Shown here: positions 34,098-42,429 of the stretch, in pieces
How positions within the stretch are numbered: the stretch's first letter is position 1
How the letters are laid out: each line of letters begins with the position of its first letter
DNA from: Archangium lansingense
Lineage (GTDB): Bacteria > Myxococcota > Myxococcia > Myxococcales > Myxococcaceae
Length of the DNA: 64,000 bases
Assembly: GCF_026626635.1 (NCBI RefSeq)
Contig: NZ_JAPNKA010000001.1
Location: 7,006,001 to 7,070,000 of the forward strand
Direction of reading: 5' to 3'
The notes under the pieces: generated by a model
The model's input: only the letters and a program-made list of their open reading frames with translations
The model's database searches: none
What the model was told of the DNA's origin: nothing
Position numbers and translations under genes: made by a program

Positions 34098-35081
34098 TCA
34101 CCGGATGACGGTGAAGCCGGCCTTCTCTGCGGCGTCCTTCATCGCGCGGATGTCGTCGTAGGCGCTGTCCTGGACGATGACGAATCGCTCCAGCAGGGCC
34201 TCGTCGAGGAGCTTTCGTCCCTCGGGATCCTCGTGCATCGTCACGAGCGCCTGCTGGAGCTTGTTGCGCAGCTCCACCGGCAGCTGGGACGAGGCGACCA
34301 GCGGACCGGGGGTGGACGGGCCCGAGCTCTCGAGGACCCGCACCTCGTGAGCGTGCCCGATTCCCTTCTCCCGGTCGTAGTCGAGCACGAGGCTGTCGAC
34401 GAAGCTCGCATCCGCCTTGCCGGTCGCCACCATGCGGATGGACTCCTCGTGGGAGCCAGACCGGAGGACCTTGCCGAAGAACCCCTGCGTCAGCCCGAGC
34501 TCGAGCATCCGGTAGCGGGGCTGGTTGTAGCCCGCGTGGGAGATCTCATCGTTGTAAGCGTAGGTCCGGCCCTTGAGGTCGTGGATCGTCTTGTAAGGGC
34601 TGTCCTTGCGAACGATGAGATCCGAGAAGTACTGGGGCTTCCCCTGGTACCGGGCGATCTTCATGACGGGCGCGGCGACGAGGTGGACGGCGGGCTGCGG
34701 GGTGTCGTGGAGCATCACGTACGGCAGGCCGCAGATGAAGCCGCTTTGCACGGTCCCCTCCTCGAGCATGCTGTTGATGGTCCCGTACGCCAGGCCGGTG
34801 ACGAACTCGATCTGAACGCCGGTCTTCTCCGTCAGGTAACTGGAGATCCGCGAGTAGACGCCAGTCCCCAACTCGGAGACGTAGGCGGCGGACATGGCGA
34901 GCCGGATGGGCTTGCCTGCGGCCGTCTCGGGAGAACTCACGGCGGCGGGCGATCGCTCAGCGGCCAGAGCCGCCTCGGACTCCGGCCCACCGATGAACAA
35001 CCACAGGGCGGTTCCTCCCGCGAAAGCGAAGGCCGACGCGAGGCCGATGAGCAGAGCGGTACTGCGTGCAAGGAATTTCAT
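34098..35081 (-). CDS. PhnD-like phosphate/phosphonate-type periplasmic binding protein
   Basis: This 327-residue protein has an N-terminal signal or anchor (ALLIGLASAFAFAGGTALWLFIG) followed by a type II periplasmic binding fold of the PhnD family. It shows LTEKTGVQIEFVTGLAYGTINSM, PYVMLHDTP, YFSDLIVRKDSPYKTIHDLKG and a C-terminal DEALLERFVIVQDSAYDDIRAM. No transporter permease or ATPase is adjacent. It lies between a receiver gene and a histidine kinase gene, so it probably presents a ligand to the kinase instead of feeding uptake (inference). The ligand is unknown; PhnD relatives bind phosphonate, phosphite and other oxyanions. Confidence 0.87.
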   Translation of the reverse strand: MKFLARSTALLIGLASAFAFAGGTALWLFIGGPESEAALAAERSPAAVSSPETAAGKPIRLAMSAAYVSELGTGVYSRISSYLTEKTGVQIEFVTGLAYGTINSMLEEGTVQSGFICGLPYVMLHDTPQPAVHLVAAPVMKIARYQGKPQYFSDLIVRKDSPYKTIHDLKGRTYAYNDEISHAGYNQPRYRMLELGLTQGFFGKVLRSGSHEESIRMVATGKADASFVDSLVLDYDREKGIGHAHEVRVLESSGPSTPGPLVASSQLPVELRNKLQQALVTMHEDPEGRKLLDEALLERFVIVQDSAYDDIRAMKDAAEKAGFTVIR

Positions 35082-35108
35082 TCGTTCTCTTCAGAGCCCG
35101 CTGTCTCT

Positions 35109-35984
35109 TCAGGCGCGAGCTTTCCGGGCAGCGGTGACATCGCGCAGCAACACAAACGCCTCCACTGTGTCGATGGCTGCGAGTCGTGCCTCGATGGAGC
35201 GCACCTCGCCCCCCACCGGAAGCTCGAATCCGAAGACGTGCGCCGTGCGCTCACCGAAGGCCCGGCCCAGCCAGGTCAGCAGCCCCCGGGCGGCCTCCCC
35301 TGGCAAGGCGTTGGCCAGGTTTCCACCGGGCGGGAAAGCCAGCGCAGAGGAAGGAGTGGCCTCTCGGGACGCCTGGAACTCGAGACAGGTGCCGTCCGCG
35401 GCGACGCGCAGCAGCGCGTCCGGGAGCACCTGGAGCAACCCTCGGAGGTGGGCCTCGCTCTTGCGCAGCGCCTGCTCGGCCCGATCGCTCGCGGAGCGAT
35501 GGGACCACTTCTCCACCAGCGCACACGCCATCTGGCGAACCTCGACGGCGTCGAATGGCTTCTTGAGGATGAGGAGGCGATCCGTCTGGCCGAACCTGGC
35601 GCTGACGCTCTCCCACGAGAAGTCCGAGTACGCCGAGCAGATGACTGCCTGGAGGCGAGGATCCTCCTGCCAGATGCGTGAGAGCGTCTCGACTCCGTCC
35701 CACCCCGGCGGCATCCGCATATCAATGAACGCGAGCGCGTAGGGGGTGCCGTTCTTCAGGGCCTCGCGGACCTTCGCGAGCGCCTCGGTGCCCTGGAAAG
35801 CACTCGTCAGCTCGAACTTCGGGGGTTTGGGCGTGGCCGACGCTTCACCCAGGAGCATCGCCTCCAGGGAGTCCAACTCGGAGGTGTCCTCACGGGGCTG
35901 GAGGATCCGGCGGAAATCATCATGGATGTCCTCATTGTCGTCGACGATGAGGATGCGCCTGTTGTGCGTGTGGTCCAGAGTCAT
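35109..35984 (-). CDS. Response regulator with receiver and PAS-like domain
   Basis: This 291-residue protein starts with a receiver: ILIVDDNEDIHDDFRR, phosphoacceptor Asp88 in LAFIDMRMPPGWDG, and LILKKPFD. About 30 extra residues are inserted after the first helix, as in other myxobacterial receivers of this type. A PAS-like segment (AHLRGLLQVLPDALLRVAADG) follows, ending in VLLRDVTAARKAR. No DNA-binding or output enzyme domain is present, so output may be by protein contact. ATG 35984 was chosen over the frame opening at 36035. First gene of the receiver, binding protein, histidine kinase operon (27 and 19 nt gaps). Confidence 0.88.
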   Translation of the reverse strand: MTLDHTHNRRILIVDDNEDIHDDFRRILQPREDTSELDSLEAMLLGEASATPKPPKFELTSAFQGTEALAKVREALKNGTPYALAFIDMRMPPGWDGVETLSRIWQEDPRLQAVICSAYSDFSWESVSARFGQTDRLLILKKPFDAVEVRQMACALVEKWSHRSASDRAEQALRKSEAHLRGLLQVLPDALLRVAADGTCLEFQASREATPSSALAFPPGGNLANALPGEAARGLLTWLGRAFGERTAHVFGFELPVGGEVRSIEARLAAIDTVEAFVLLRDVTAARKARA

Positions 35985-36299
35985 GGGTCCCCCCGCATCC
36001 GATGAGCATTGCTGTCCTGCAATGCCCTGGCGCAATTACAAACCCTTTAAGAAGTGTACCGCCCGAAATTCCTGAAGTGCAACGCGGCCTCTGTCAGCCT
36101 TCGAACGACTACAGTGCTGATAGGTTTTTCCTTCCGCAGGAGCCTGCGGGAAAGGGGGCTGCTCCCCCGGCTACTCATGGCTGAGAGTCGCGGAGGGCCC
36201 ATGCTGCTTGCCCCCGGGACCATCGGCTCCAGGGCCGCGACGCACTTGGATCGCCGCTTGCATTAGGGAGCGCCGTACCCCCACGGAAGGCACTCCTCC
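35985..36299. other. Divergent intergenic region
   Basis: These 315 bases separate the receiver gene from the unknown gene at 36300. The receiver-proximal part is relatively AT-rich (TTACAAACCCTTTAAGAAG near 36036), fitting a promoter for the signalling operon. No exact -35/-10 pair, RNA or small gene could be supported. Confidence 0.4.
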
Positions 36300-37175
36300 A
36301 TGAGCAATCGGTCCGCACCGGCACAGACGATGGATCCACGGCCGAGCCCGTTGGTTCACGACTCCCAACAGGCGCCACGGCGGTTCGAGGTCATCCAGGG
36401 CGGCGAGGAAGCCCGCTCCGCGGCCGAAAAGGGCCGGGCGATGCTACGCGCCGCGGTGGAGGAGCGGCTGCTCCAGGTCCTGAAGGACGTCCATGGCCGG
36501 CTGGCCGCCTTCCTGAAGAACCCAGGCCGCCTGGGGGTCGTCAACCTGCCCCTGGTGCTCAGCGAGAGCTCCCTCACCTACGAGCTGTGGAAGGGACCCG
36601 CCTCCAATCCCGAGTACCGGGCCCAGATGGTGGCGATGATGGGCGTCGCGCCGAATGCGGACGACGCCTCGCTGGTGGGGGAGCTCATGGCCGAGGTGCA
36701 CCAGGCCTTCGTAGACTTCCAGAAGGGCCGCCCGGGCAGTGACGCGCGGAAGCAGTACGAGGAGGTGCTCCAGGGCTTCGAGCTGGCGAACGTGCTGCCC
36801 GTCGTGCCCGGCCACGACACCGGCCCCATGCTGGCCGAGCTCGCCCGGCTGGGGATAACCCCCGAGAAGGACTTCTCCCGGTCGCTGCTGGTGGTGCCGC
36901 AGGTGGTGGCGGTGGGACTCAGCCCAGAGGAGGGCTCAACCTCCCAGGTCGTGATCGCCGGCCTGACCGTGCTCCAGCTCTGCAACCTGGTCGCCCATCT
37001 GCGCAACCTCAATCCCCTGCTTTCCAACCGGCAGGTGCGCCAGCTCCTGGTGCTCTCCGCCACGGATCTGAAGAAGGCCATCCGCAAGAGCATGGGGCAG
37101 GCCGAGGTGGATCTGGTTCAGGACCTGGCGCGCCAGCTCCTGCGGCTCCAGGTCGTCGAGCTGCTCTTCGTCTGA
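36300..37175 (+). CDS. Conserved hypothetical protein
   Basis: This is a 291-residue soluble, mainly helical protein. The first ~25 residues are Pro/Ser-rich and likely flexible. VEERLLQVLKDVHGRLAAFLKNPG and LGITPEKDFSRSLLVVPQVVAVGLSPEEG look conserved, but no catalytic motif, signal peptide or membrane segment is visible. GGAAGG lies near the ATG. The gene ends in front of a cluster of 16-bp palindromes. I do not recognise the family and propose no function. Confidence 0.65.
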   Translation: MSNRSAPAQTMDPRPSPLVHDSQQAPRRFEVIQGGEEARSAAEKGRAMLRAAVEERLLQVLKDVHGRLAAFLKNPGRLGVVNLPLVLSESSLTYELWKGPASNPEYRAQMVAMMGVAPNADDASLVGELMAEVHQAFVDFQKGRPGSDARKQYEEVLQGFELANVLPVVPGHDTGPMLAELARLGITPEKDFSRSLLVVPQVVAVGLSPEEGSTSQVVIAGLTVLQLCNLVAHLRNLNPLLSNRQVRQLLVLSATDLKKAIRKSMGQAEVDLVQDLARQLLRLQVVELLFV

Positions 37176-37203
37176 GAGCCCCCTCTCGATGCGCTGGAGG
37201 GGT

Positions 37204-37273
37204 GGTGACAGCGGTCACCAGGGGGTGACGGCAGTCACCAGGATCTCCGCCCCAAATGGTGACAACCGACACC
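37204..37273. repeat. Cluster of three GGTGAC-N4-GTCACC palindromes
   Basis: Two perfect copies (37204-37219 and 37224-37239) are exactly 20 bp apart. A third copy with one mismatch (GACACC) lies at 37258-37273. A fourth perfect copy occurs at 56262-56277. The 20-bp phasing puts the first two nearly on the same face of the helix. They lie in the gap between two co-directional genes and could be operators of a dimeric regulator or hairpins. Confidence 0.7.
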
Positions 37274-37418
37274 AGCGCGCGCCTCTCCCCAGCGGGAGAC
37301 GGGCCTCCTGCCAGCACCAAGAGAGGCCAAAAGGCCCTGGCACGGCTCCTGCTCTACGCCAACCCGTGCCGCGAACAAGTAGCCGCCCCTTCCACTGAAC
37401 TCCCGAGGAACTCCCGCC

Positions 37419-38402
37419 ATGGCCATCGCCCCCATCTCCCGTTCGCAGGTCTCCTGCCCCTCCTCCGTGCGCACGCCTGGCGCCGAGCCGGTCTCCACGC
37501 CGGCCCAGGGGCTGTCGAACCTCCAGGGCTCGCAGCAGAGCAACCCCCTGCGGCGGCTGCTCGAGGCCGACGGATTCGACTCTCCGCTGAGCGCGAAGAA
37601 TGCGAGCGGCCTGGATGCAGCGGTGCAGGAGCTCGCGCGGCTGGCGCAGGTTCTGACCAAGGCCGCGCAGCTGCTGGGTAGCGAAGTCGGCGCGGGTGGC
37701 CAGGGGGTGCAGGGTCCGCAGTCCCTGGGAAGCCCGAGCCCAAGCCCTAGCCCGAGCGCCGGTAGTGCCGCGAGTGGAGGGGCACCGACGCTGGGCGGGG
37801 CGCCCGCGGCCCCTGTCGCGAAGGACGCTGGTGGTGCCGCGAAGACTGGCAACACGATGACCTTCACCAACGATGGCAGCTCGCCGATGACCATCCAGTT
37901 CACGCCCAACGCCGGGGACAAGGCAGTCGACTCCGTGACCCTGGAGCCCGGCAAGACGCAGACGGTGGAGTTCCCCAAGGGCTGGTCCGGCAACTTCCGC
38001 AGCGCGTCCGGCGATGGGGCGGCGGCCACGCTCGGTGAGGTCAAGTTCAACGGTGGCGGCGACCAGACCTACTACGACGTGAGCTACATCGAAGGAGACA
38101 ACGCCTCGATGACCATCGCGCCGGAGAGCGGCGGCAAGAAGTCCGGCACGGAGGAGAACCTCCTGGCGTCCGCCCCCGAGTCGGTCAAGGCCCGGAATGC
38201 GGATGGCTCGGTCTACGGCATCAAGAAGACCACCACGTCCAACGTGCAGGACCAGGGAGTGGTGGACTTCTACCGGAAGCACGTCGGCGCCGACGAGGGC
38301 TACGTCATCCCCACCGATGATGCGAGCACGCTGGGGACCAAGGACACCCACCTGGTGGTGCGCATGAAGGACCTGGTTCAGGGCACGACGGGCCGCGTCT
38401 GA
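37419..38402 (+). CDS. Hypothetical protein with C-terminal beta-rich domain
   Basis: The product has 327 residues without a signal peptide. Residues 1-100 are helical with an Ala/Leu-rich segment (LDAAVQELARLAQVLTKAAQLLG). A Pro/Ser/Gly linker follows (PSPSPSPSAGSA). The C-terminal half is a beta-rich domain (MTFTNDGSSPMTIQFTP; GWSGNFRSASGDG; TYYDVSYIEGDNASMTI). The YDVSYIEG..NASM pattern faintly recalls thaumatin-like proteins, but the disulfide cysteines are absent, so no assignment is made. It overlaps the convergent phosphatase gene by 25 nt. Confidence 0.65.
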   Translation: MAIAPISRSQVSCPSSVRTPGAEPVSTPAQGLSNLQGSQQSNPLRRLLEADGFDSPLSAKNASGLDAAVQELARLAQVLTKAAQLLGSEVGAGGQGVQGPQSLGSPSPSPSPSAGSAASGGAPTLGGAPAAPVAKDAGGAAKTGNTMTFTNDGSSPMTIQFTPNAGDKAVDSVTLEPGKTQTVEFPKGWSGNFRSASGDGAAATLGEVKFNGGGDQTYYDVSYIEGDNASMTIAPESGGKKSGTEENLLASAPESVKARNADGSVYGIKKTTTSNVQDQGVVDFYRKHVGADEGYVIPTDDASTLGTKDTHLVVRMKDLVQGTTGRV

Positions 38403-38980
38403 TTGGCGGCCACGGACCTCCAGTGCCGCTTCTCGATGGTCCTCACGTTGACGGCGTCTTTGAGGGTTGCCAGGTACTTGGAGAGGGCTGGCAACTCCTT
38501 GTCATCCTCCTCCCCGTTGTACTCCTTCACATAGATGGCGTTGCCATAGTTGTGAGCGCACTTGGCGGGGGTGTCATCCACGATCAGGGTGCGCTCCAGC
38601 CTGTACCCCTTCCGCTTCAGCTTGTGCAGCTTCTTGACGTAGTTGTAGTGGTTGCTCGGGTCGAGATACCCGAACTCCTGCACCTGCGCCCTGTCGAGTG
38701 AGAACGTGCACCGGCTCCGTCCCCAGACGAACTCAGGGGTGAGCCCCCGGGGGAAGATCCGCTTCACGACCTCGCCCACGTAGTCATCGGAAGCAGAGGA
38801 CCAGACCGCGAGGCGGAAATGGGCCGCACACTCCGTCAGGAAGTGATCCACATGCGGCCGCACATAGACGTAATAATCAAACAGACAGAAGTCCTCTGCC
38901 CGCGCCAGCCTCTGGGTTCTGGCATGGATCAAGGTCTCATCCAGATCCAATATCAGCAAGATCCTGTTGGTGTCTGTCAT
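38378..38980 (-). CDS. HAD-superfamily CTD/NLI-interacting-factor-like phosphatase
   Basis: This 200-residue protein has the DxDxT motif of FCP1/SCP phosphatases in LILDLDETLIHART. YVRPHVDHFL, LAVWSSASDDYVGEVVKRIFP and the motif IV region LERTLIVDDTPAKCAHNYGNAI complete the HAD fold. In eukaryotes these enzymes dephosphorylate the RNA polymerase II C-terminal domain; bacterial targets are unknown. ATG 38980 overlaps the upstream gene's stop (ATGA) and excludes the longer frame to 39094. The 3' end overlaps the convergent gene at 37419-38402. Confidence 0.85.
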   Translation of the reverse strand: MTDTNRILLILDLDETLIHARTQRLARAEDFCLFDYYVYVRPHVDHFLTECAAHFRLAVWSSASDDYVGEVVKRIFPRGLTPEFVWGRSRCTFSLDRAQVQEFGYLDPSNHYNYVKKLHKLKRKGYRLERTLIVDDTPAKCAHNYGNAIYVKEYNGEEDDKELPALSKYLATLKDAVNVRTIEKRHWRSVAANQTRPVVP

Positions 38981-39801
38981 TGCCGCGTCACCTCGAGGCT
39001 CACCTCGCGCGGCGCGGAGGCCATCTTGAGCTTGGACACGGGCTTGCCGTCGACGTGCAGTTCGACCAGGCCCGGCTCCACGTCGAGGGTGCACTCCCCC
39101 ACCGCCGGCTCGTGGGTCACCTCCACGTCTCCCGCGGAGCAGAAGCTGAGCCGCTCGCCACCGAGGTACGCCGCGACGCGATACAGCCCCCCTACTGGCT
39201 GCTTCGTCTTCTTGTCGAGGAGATTCACCTTCACCAGCGCCCGCCGCTCACGAAGCACCACCTTCGCCGTCTCGCCCTCGGGCACGAAGAGCGGCTTGAA
39301 GCCCATCTTGCGGAAGCGGAACCGCTCGTGCGGCACCTCGGGGCGCAGCTTGAACTTGAAGCGGCCCGTGTCATCGGTGCGCCCGCCCGGTTCAATGTCC
39401 ACCTGCACCAACGGTGCGCCCTGCTCGTCCACCACCTGTCCCTCGTAAATGAGCCAGGGAATGCGCCGCAGCCGCACCAATACCTCCTGGCCTGGCGTCA
39501 CCGGCAGCGGCTCGGTCGGCGTGTAGAAGTCCTCGGGCACCTGCGACACCTCCACCTCGTTCGGCGTGAAGGGGAGCTCCGCGCGGAAGCGGCCATCGGC
39601 CTCCGTCCAGACGAGCTCCATCGGGTGATAGGTGCCACAGCCGGCGCTGTCGACGTAGCCACTGAGCCGGGTGGTGTCGGTCAGTCTCAGCGTCACCTGA
39701 GCGATGCCCTCGCCCGCTTCGTCCACCACCCGCCCCTCCACCACACGGGCATGGCCCCCCAACGGAACGGTCAACGCGAGAACGAGGAAGAACCAGCGCA
39801 T
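38977..39801 (-). CDS. Exported protein with carboxypeptidase-regulatory-like domains
   Basis: The product has 274 residues. MRWFFLVLALTVPLGGHA is a signal peptide. Two repeated beta-sandwich segments of the carboxypeptidase D regulatory type follow, VVEGRVVDEAGEGIAQVTLRL and IYEGQVVDEQGAPLVQVDIEPGGRTDDTGRFKFKL, then VKVNLLDKKTKQPVGGLYRV. Such domains are common in secreted myxobacterial proteins as structural modules. It overlaps by four bases with the downstream phosphatase gene, an odd partner for an exported protein. It is divergent from the TPR-Sir2 gene with only 25 bases between starts. Confidence 0.8.
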   Translation of the reverse strand: MRWFFLVLALTVPLGGHARVVEGRVVDEAGEGIAQVTLRLTDTTRLSGYVDSAGCGTYHPMELVWTEADGRFRAELPFTPNEVEVSQVPEDFYTPTEPLPVTPGQEVLVRLRRIPWLIYEGQVVDEQGAPLVQVDIEPGGRTDDTGRFKFKLRPEVPHERFRFRKMGFKPLFVPEGETAKVVLRERRALVKVNLLDKKTKQPVGGLYRVAAYLGGERLSFCSAGDVEVTHEPAVGECTLDVEPGLVELHVDGKPVSKLKMASAPREVSLEVTRQ

Positions 39802-39826
39802 GGGGAGTATCGTAACGCGGAACCCC

Positions 39827-41179
39827 ATGAACGAGCTGCATACCCGAGGACTCGCATTGCTCCGGGCGGGCCACGAGCACGAGGCCGCCAGCTATCTGAG
39901 GGAGGCCGTCTGCCTCTCGCCCGACGATGCACGCGCTCGCTATCACCTCGCCCTCGCCCACCGGCTTCGCGGGGAGCTCACCGAGGCACGAGCCGAGCTG
40001 CTGGCCGCGCTGGAGCTCGAACCCACCCTGGCGCCGGCCTGCGCGCAGCTCGGGAGCCTTGCCCTCGTCGCGGGAGAGCTTCAGGAGGCCATTTCCTGGC
40101 TGTCCCGGGCGCTCGCCACCCACCCCGGGCACCGGCTCTCTCGCTACCAACTGGGCGTCGCGCTGCGGTTCGCTGGACATCGGATGGAGGCAATCTCGCT
40201 CCTCCGGTCGAGCCTCGAACCGGGCCCGGGTGCTCTGCCGCCCGTCCTGGCGCAGCGGGTGCGCGGGCAGCTCGCGGATGCCTTGAACGATTTGGCCCTG
40301 GGAGCACGGCCGTTGGCCCAGTGTGCCGCGCCGTTGGTGACGGAGCTGCTCGAGGAGCAGGCGCCCCCGAGCAAAGAGGCGCCACTCCCGGAATCGAATG
40401 GGGAGCGGGAGTCACGGGTCGCGACCCCTCTGGAGGCCGCGCACCTGCTGGCGGGTGCCCGCTCCATCCTGGCGCTCACCGGGTCGGGGATCTCGGTGGG
40501 CAGCGGCCTGGCCACGCGCAAGGAGCTGTGGCAACGCTGGGACCGAGATGCGGCGGTCTCGGTGTTCAAGTTCCGCGAGGCCCCGGAGGTGCTCTGGGAG
40601 GTGATCGCCGACTTCCTGGGCGAGGGCCAGCACCGTCCGAATGCCGCGCACCTCGCGCTCGCGGAGTGCCCGGATCTGCTCGGCATCGTCACGCAGAACG
40701 TGGATGGACTGCACCAGGAGGCGCACCGCGAAGTCCATGGTGAGCCCGCGCCGATGCCCCCTGTCGTCGAGCTGCACGGCACCCTGCTCGAGACCCGGTG
40801 CCATGACTGCAACACCCGGCCCGGGCGGACCGCCGGCTCCTATGTGGGGACCACCACGCCACGTCCGCCACGCTGCGAGCGCTGCAACGGTCCGCTGCGG
40901 CCAGACGTCGTGCTCTTCGGGGAGCGGGTAGCGCCGGAGCGGATGAGCCAGGCGCTCGAGCTTGTACGGCGATGCGACGCGCTCCTGGTGGTGGGAACGG
41001 CCATGGACGTAGCGCCCGCTTCCGAGCTGCCGCGCATCGCTCGCGCGAACGGAGTGCCGGTGGTGGAGATCAAACGCACGGCCTCCCGCCTGTCCCGGAG
41101 CCTCGACACCGTGCTTGTCCCCGGAGAGGCGGACGCGGTGCTGCCCGAGCTGATCCAGGCCCTGCGGCGGATGCGCTGA
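39827..41179 (+). CDS. TPR - Sir2-family NAD-dependent deacylase fusion
   Basis: The product has 450 residues. The first ~150 hold about four TPR-like repeats (LREAVCLSPDDARARYHLALAHRL; LSRALATHPGHRLSRYQLG). A sirtuin follows from ~205: LTGSGISVGSGLATRKELW (NAD loop; the usual PDFR reads ATRK), TQNVDGLHQEA, and the catalytic His in VELHGTLLETRCHDC. A zinc ribbon (CHDC and CERC), LRPDVVLFGE and LVVGTAMDVAPASELP complete it. Sirtuins remove acyl groups from Lys using NAD; the TPR part could recruit substrates. The altered PDFR motif may affect activity. ATG 39827 was chosen over the frame to 39704, which would overlap the divergent gene. Confidence 0.88.
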   Translation: MNELHTRGLALLRAGHEHEAASYLREAVCLSPDDARARYHLALAHRLRGELTEARAELLAALELEPTLAPACAQLGSLALVAGELQEAISWLSRALATHPGHRLSRYQLGVALRFAGHRMEAISLLRSSLEPGPGALPPVLAQRVRGQLADALNDLALGARPLAQCAAPLVTELLEEQAPPSKEAPLPESNGERESRVATPLEAAHLLAGARSILALTGSGISVGSGLATRKELWQRWDRDAAVSVFKFREAPEVLWEVIADFLGEGQHRPNAAHLALAECPDLLGIVTQNVDGLHQEAHREVHGEPAPMPPVVELHGTLLETRCHDCNTRPGRTAGSYVGTTTPRPPRCERCNGPLRPDVVLFGERVAPERMSQALELVRRCDALLVVGTAMDVAPASELPRIARANGVPVVEIKRTASRLSRSLDTVLVPGEADAVLPELIQALRRMR

Positions 41180-41180
41180 C

Positions 41181-41669
41181 TTACGAGGGACGCCCCCCTC
41201 GCCGGCCAGCACACAGATAGGAGAGGATGGCGGCCTTGTCTCCGGTGGCCAGCTCGTAGCGGGCACCCGGGGAGAGAATGCCCTGGCGTGCGGCGAGGGC
41301 CTCCACGGCGGCCTGGGCCTGGGTGAGCTGTACGCCGGCCCCACCACCGCCGAGCACGAGCGGTGCCCCCATCTTGAGGTCCAGCACCACCACCCATCGC
41401 CGCTCGGGACGAGGCTCCGACATGTCCACCACCACGAAGTCTCCCGCGAAGCGGCGCTGATCGCAGCGGAAGGCCCACATGTTCCGCTTGCGGCGCAGCA
41501 GCTCCCTCACGAAGGGCTTCTCGTCGCTCTTCAAGGCGTAGCGCTCGGACAAGAGCGAAGCGTTGGAGAGGGAATAACCCTCCTCCTTCGCGAGCAGGAG
41601 CGCCCAGGGGTTGGCGTGTGCGAGCAGGGGCAGCGAGACGGGCAGGACGATGGGAGGCTCGCGAGGCAT
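41181..41669 (-). CDS. Conserved hypothetical protein
   Basis: This 162-residue soluble protein contains KSDEKPFVRELLRRKRNMWAFRC, RRFAGDFVVVDMSEPRPERRWVVVLDLKMGAPLVLGGGGAGVQ and GARYELATGDKAAILSYLC. The beta segments flanking DMSEP and VLDLKMG resemble a restriction-endonuclease-like core (D...ExK-like order), but no family is assigned. GGGAGCACTC precedes the ATG. It follows 10 nt after the Uma2 gene on the same strand, so the two are probably one transcript. It is convergent with the TPR-Sir2 gene with 1 nt between them. Confidence 0.65.
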   Translation of the reverse strand: MPREPPIVLPVSLPLLAHANPWALLLAKEEGYSLSNASLLSERYALKSDEKPFVRELLRRKRNMWAFRCDQRRFAGDFVVVDMSEPRPERRWVVVLDLKMGAPLVLGGGGAGVQLTQAQAAVEALAARQGILSPGARYELATGDKAAILSYLCAGRRGGRPS

Positions 41670-41679
41670 GAGTGCTCCC

Positions 41680-42303
41680 CTATCTGGACCAGACGAGCGC
41701 CAGCTCGAGCTCGATGGCGTCGAACGGTTCAGCGCGTACCCGCGCCTCCCCGGAGAAGGACTGGACGGAGAGCCATTGACCTTCGGCGAGCCGGAAGATG
41801 TCGAGCGTGCGAGCCACCGGGTCCACATGCCACAGGTGCCGCACCCCCTCTCGGGCGTAGATGCGCATCTTCTGGCCCTTGTCCCTGCTCCGCGTGCGAT
41901 CGGAGAGCACCTCACAGGCCCAATCCGGAACAAGGTCGTAATGGGCCGGAGCCGCATCCCCTCCGACAGCGTCCGGAAGGCGCTCGCGCCGCCACCCAGC
42001 GAGGTCCGGCACGAGCTTGTCTGGGCGCGGGCCGAGGTGCAGCTCCGGCTCGTCGAGGATGACCCAGCCTCCCGGTCCGCCCCTGCCGAGCATGAAAGGA
42101 GTCCCGATGACCATGCCCAGCCTCGACGCCACGTTGGCATGTGGGCGGGCCGGGCGCGGACTGAGGTACAGCTCACCGTCCAGGATCTCCGCCACCATCT
42201 CCGCTGGAGCCGCCTGGAAGGCCGCCTCGACGGACGGGGCGTTTCGCTCGGTGGACTCGGACTCGGGAGGGCGACGGGTGACCATGAGGGAAGATTTCCG
42301 CAT
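41680..42303 (-). CDS. Uma2-family (DUF820) putative endonuclease-like protein
   Basis: The protein has about 207 residues, with the Uma2 core: AEILDGELYLSPRPARPHANVASRLG, GGPGGWVILDEPELHLG, VPDLAGWRRERLP, PDWACEVLSDRTRSRDKGQKM and VRHLWHVDP. Asp and Glu of the PD-(D/E)xK-like site are present. It is a paralogue of 14109-14726. ATG 42303 is used; ATG 42285 is an equally plausible start since neither has a clear ribosome-binding site. It is divergent from the CNBD/reductase gene across 126 bases, and 10 nt before the small unknown gene. Confidence 0.82.
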   Translation of the reverse strand: MRKSSLMVTRRPPESESTERNAPSVEAAFQAAPAEMVAEILDGELYLSPRPARPHANVASRLGMVIGTPFMLGRGGPGGWVILDEPELHLGPRPDKLVPDLAGWRRERLPDAVGGDAAPAHYDLVPDWACEVLSDRTRSRDKGQKMRIYAREGVRHLWHVDPVARTLDIFRLAEGQWLSVQSFSGEARVRAEPFDAIELELALVWSR

Positions 42304-42429
42304 GTCACTCGTGCGGTGCAATGCCGGGGCCGCGGATTGACAAGTACCGGGTTGAAGGAGCCAGCCAGACGCCCGCCCGCTCTGGAGACTGCGTTGGCGG
42401 GAGACACTCCCCTTCCTAGATTCGGCCTC

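Noticed and set aside
33921..35681. A 586-codon plus-strand frame opposite the histidine kinase, binding protein and receiver genes
   Set aside because: Spans three genes whose conserved motifs are all on the minus strand.
37204..37273. Possible CRISPR array from the GGTGAC palindromes
   Set aside because: Repeats are 16 bp with 4- and 18-bp gaps and only three copies; no cas genes are present.
37419..38402. Thaumatin-like protein assignment
   Set aside because: Only a short YDVS...NASM resemblance; the conserved disulfide cysteines of thaumatins are missing.
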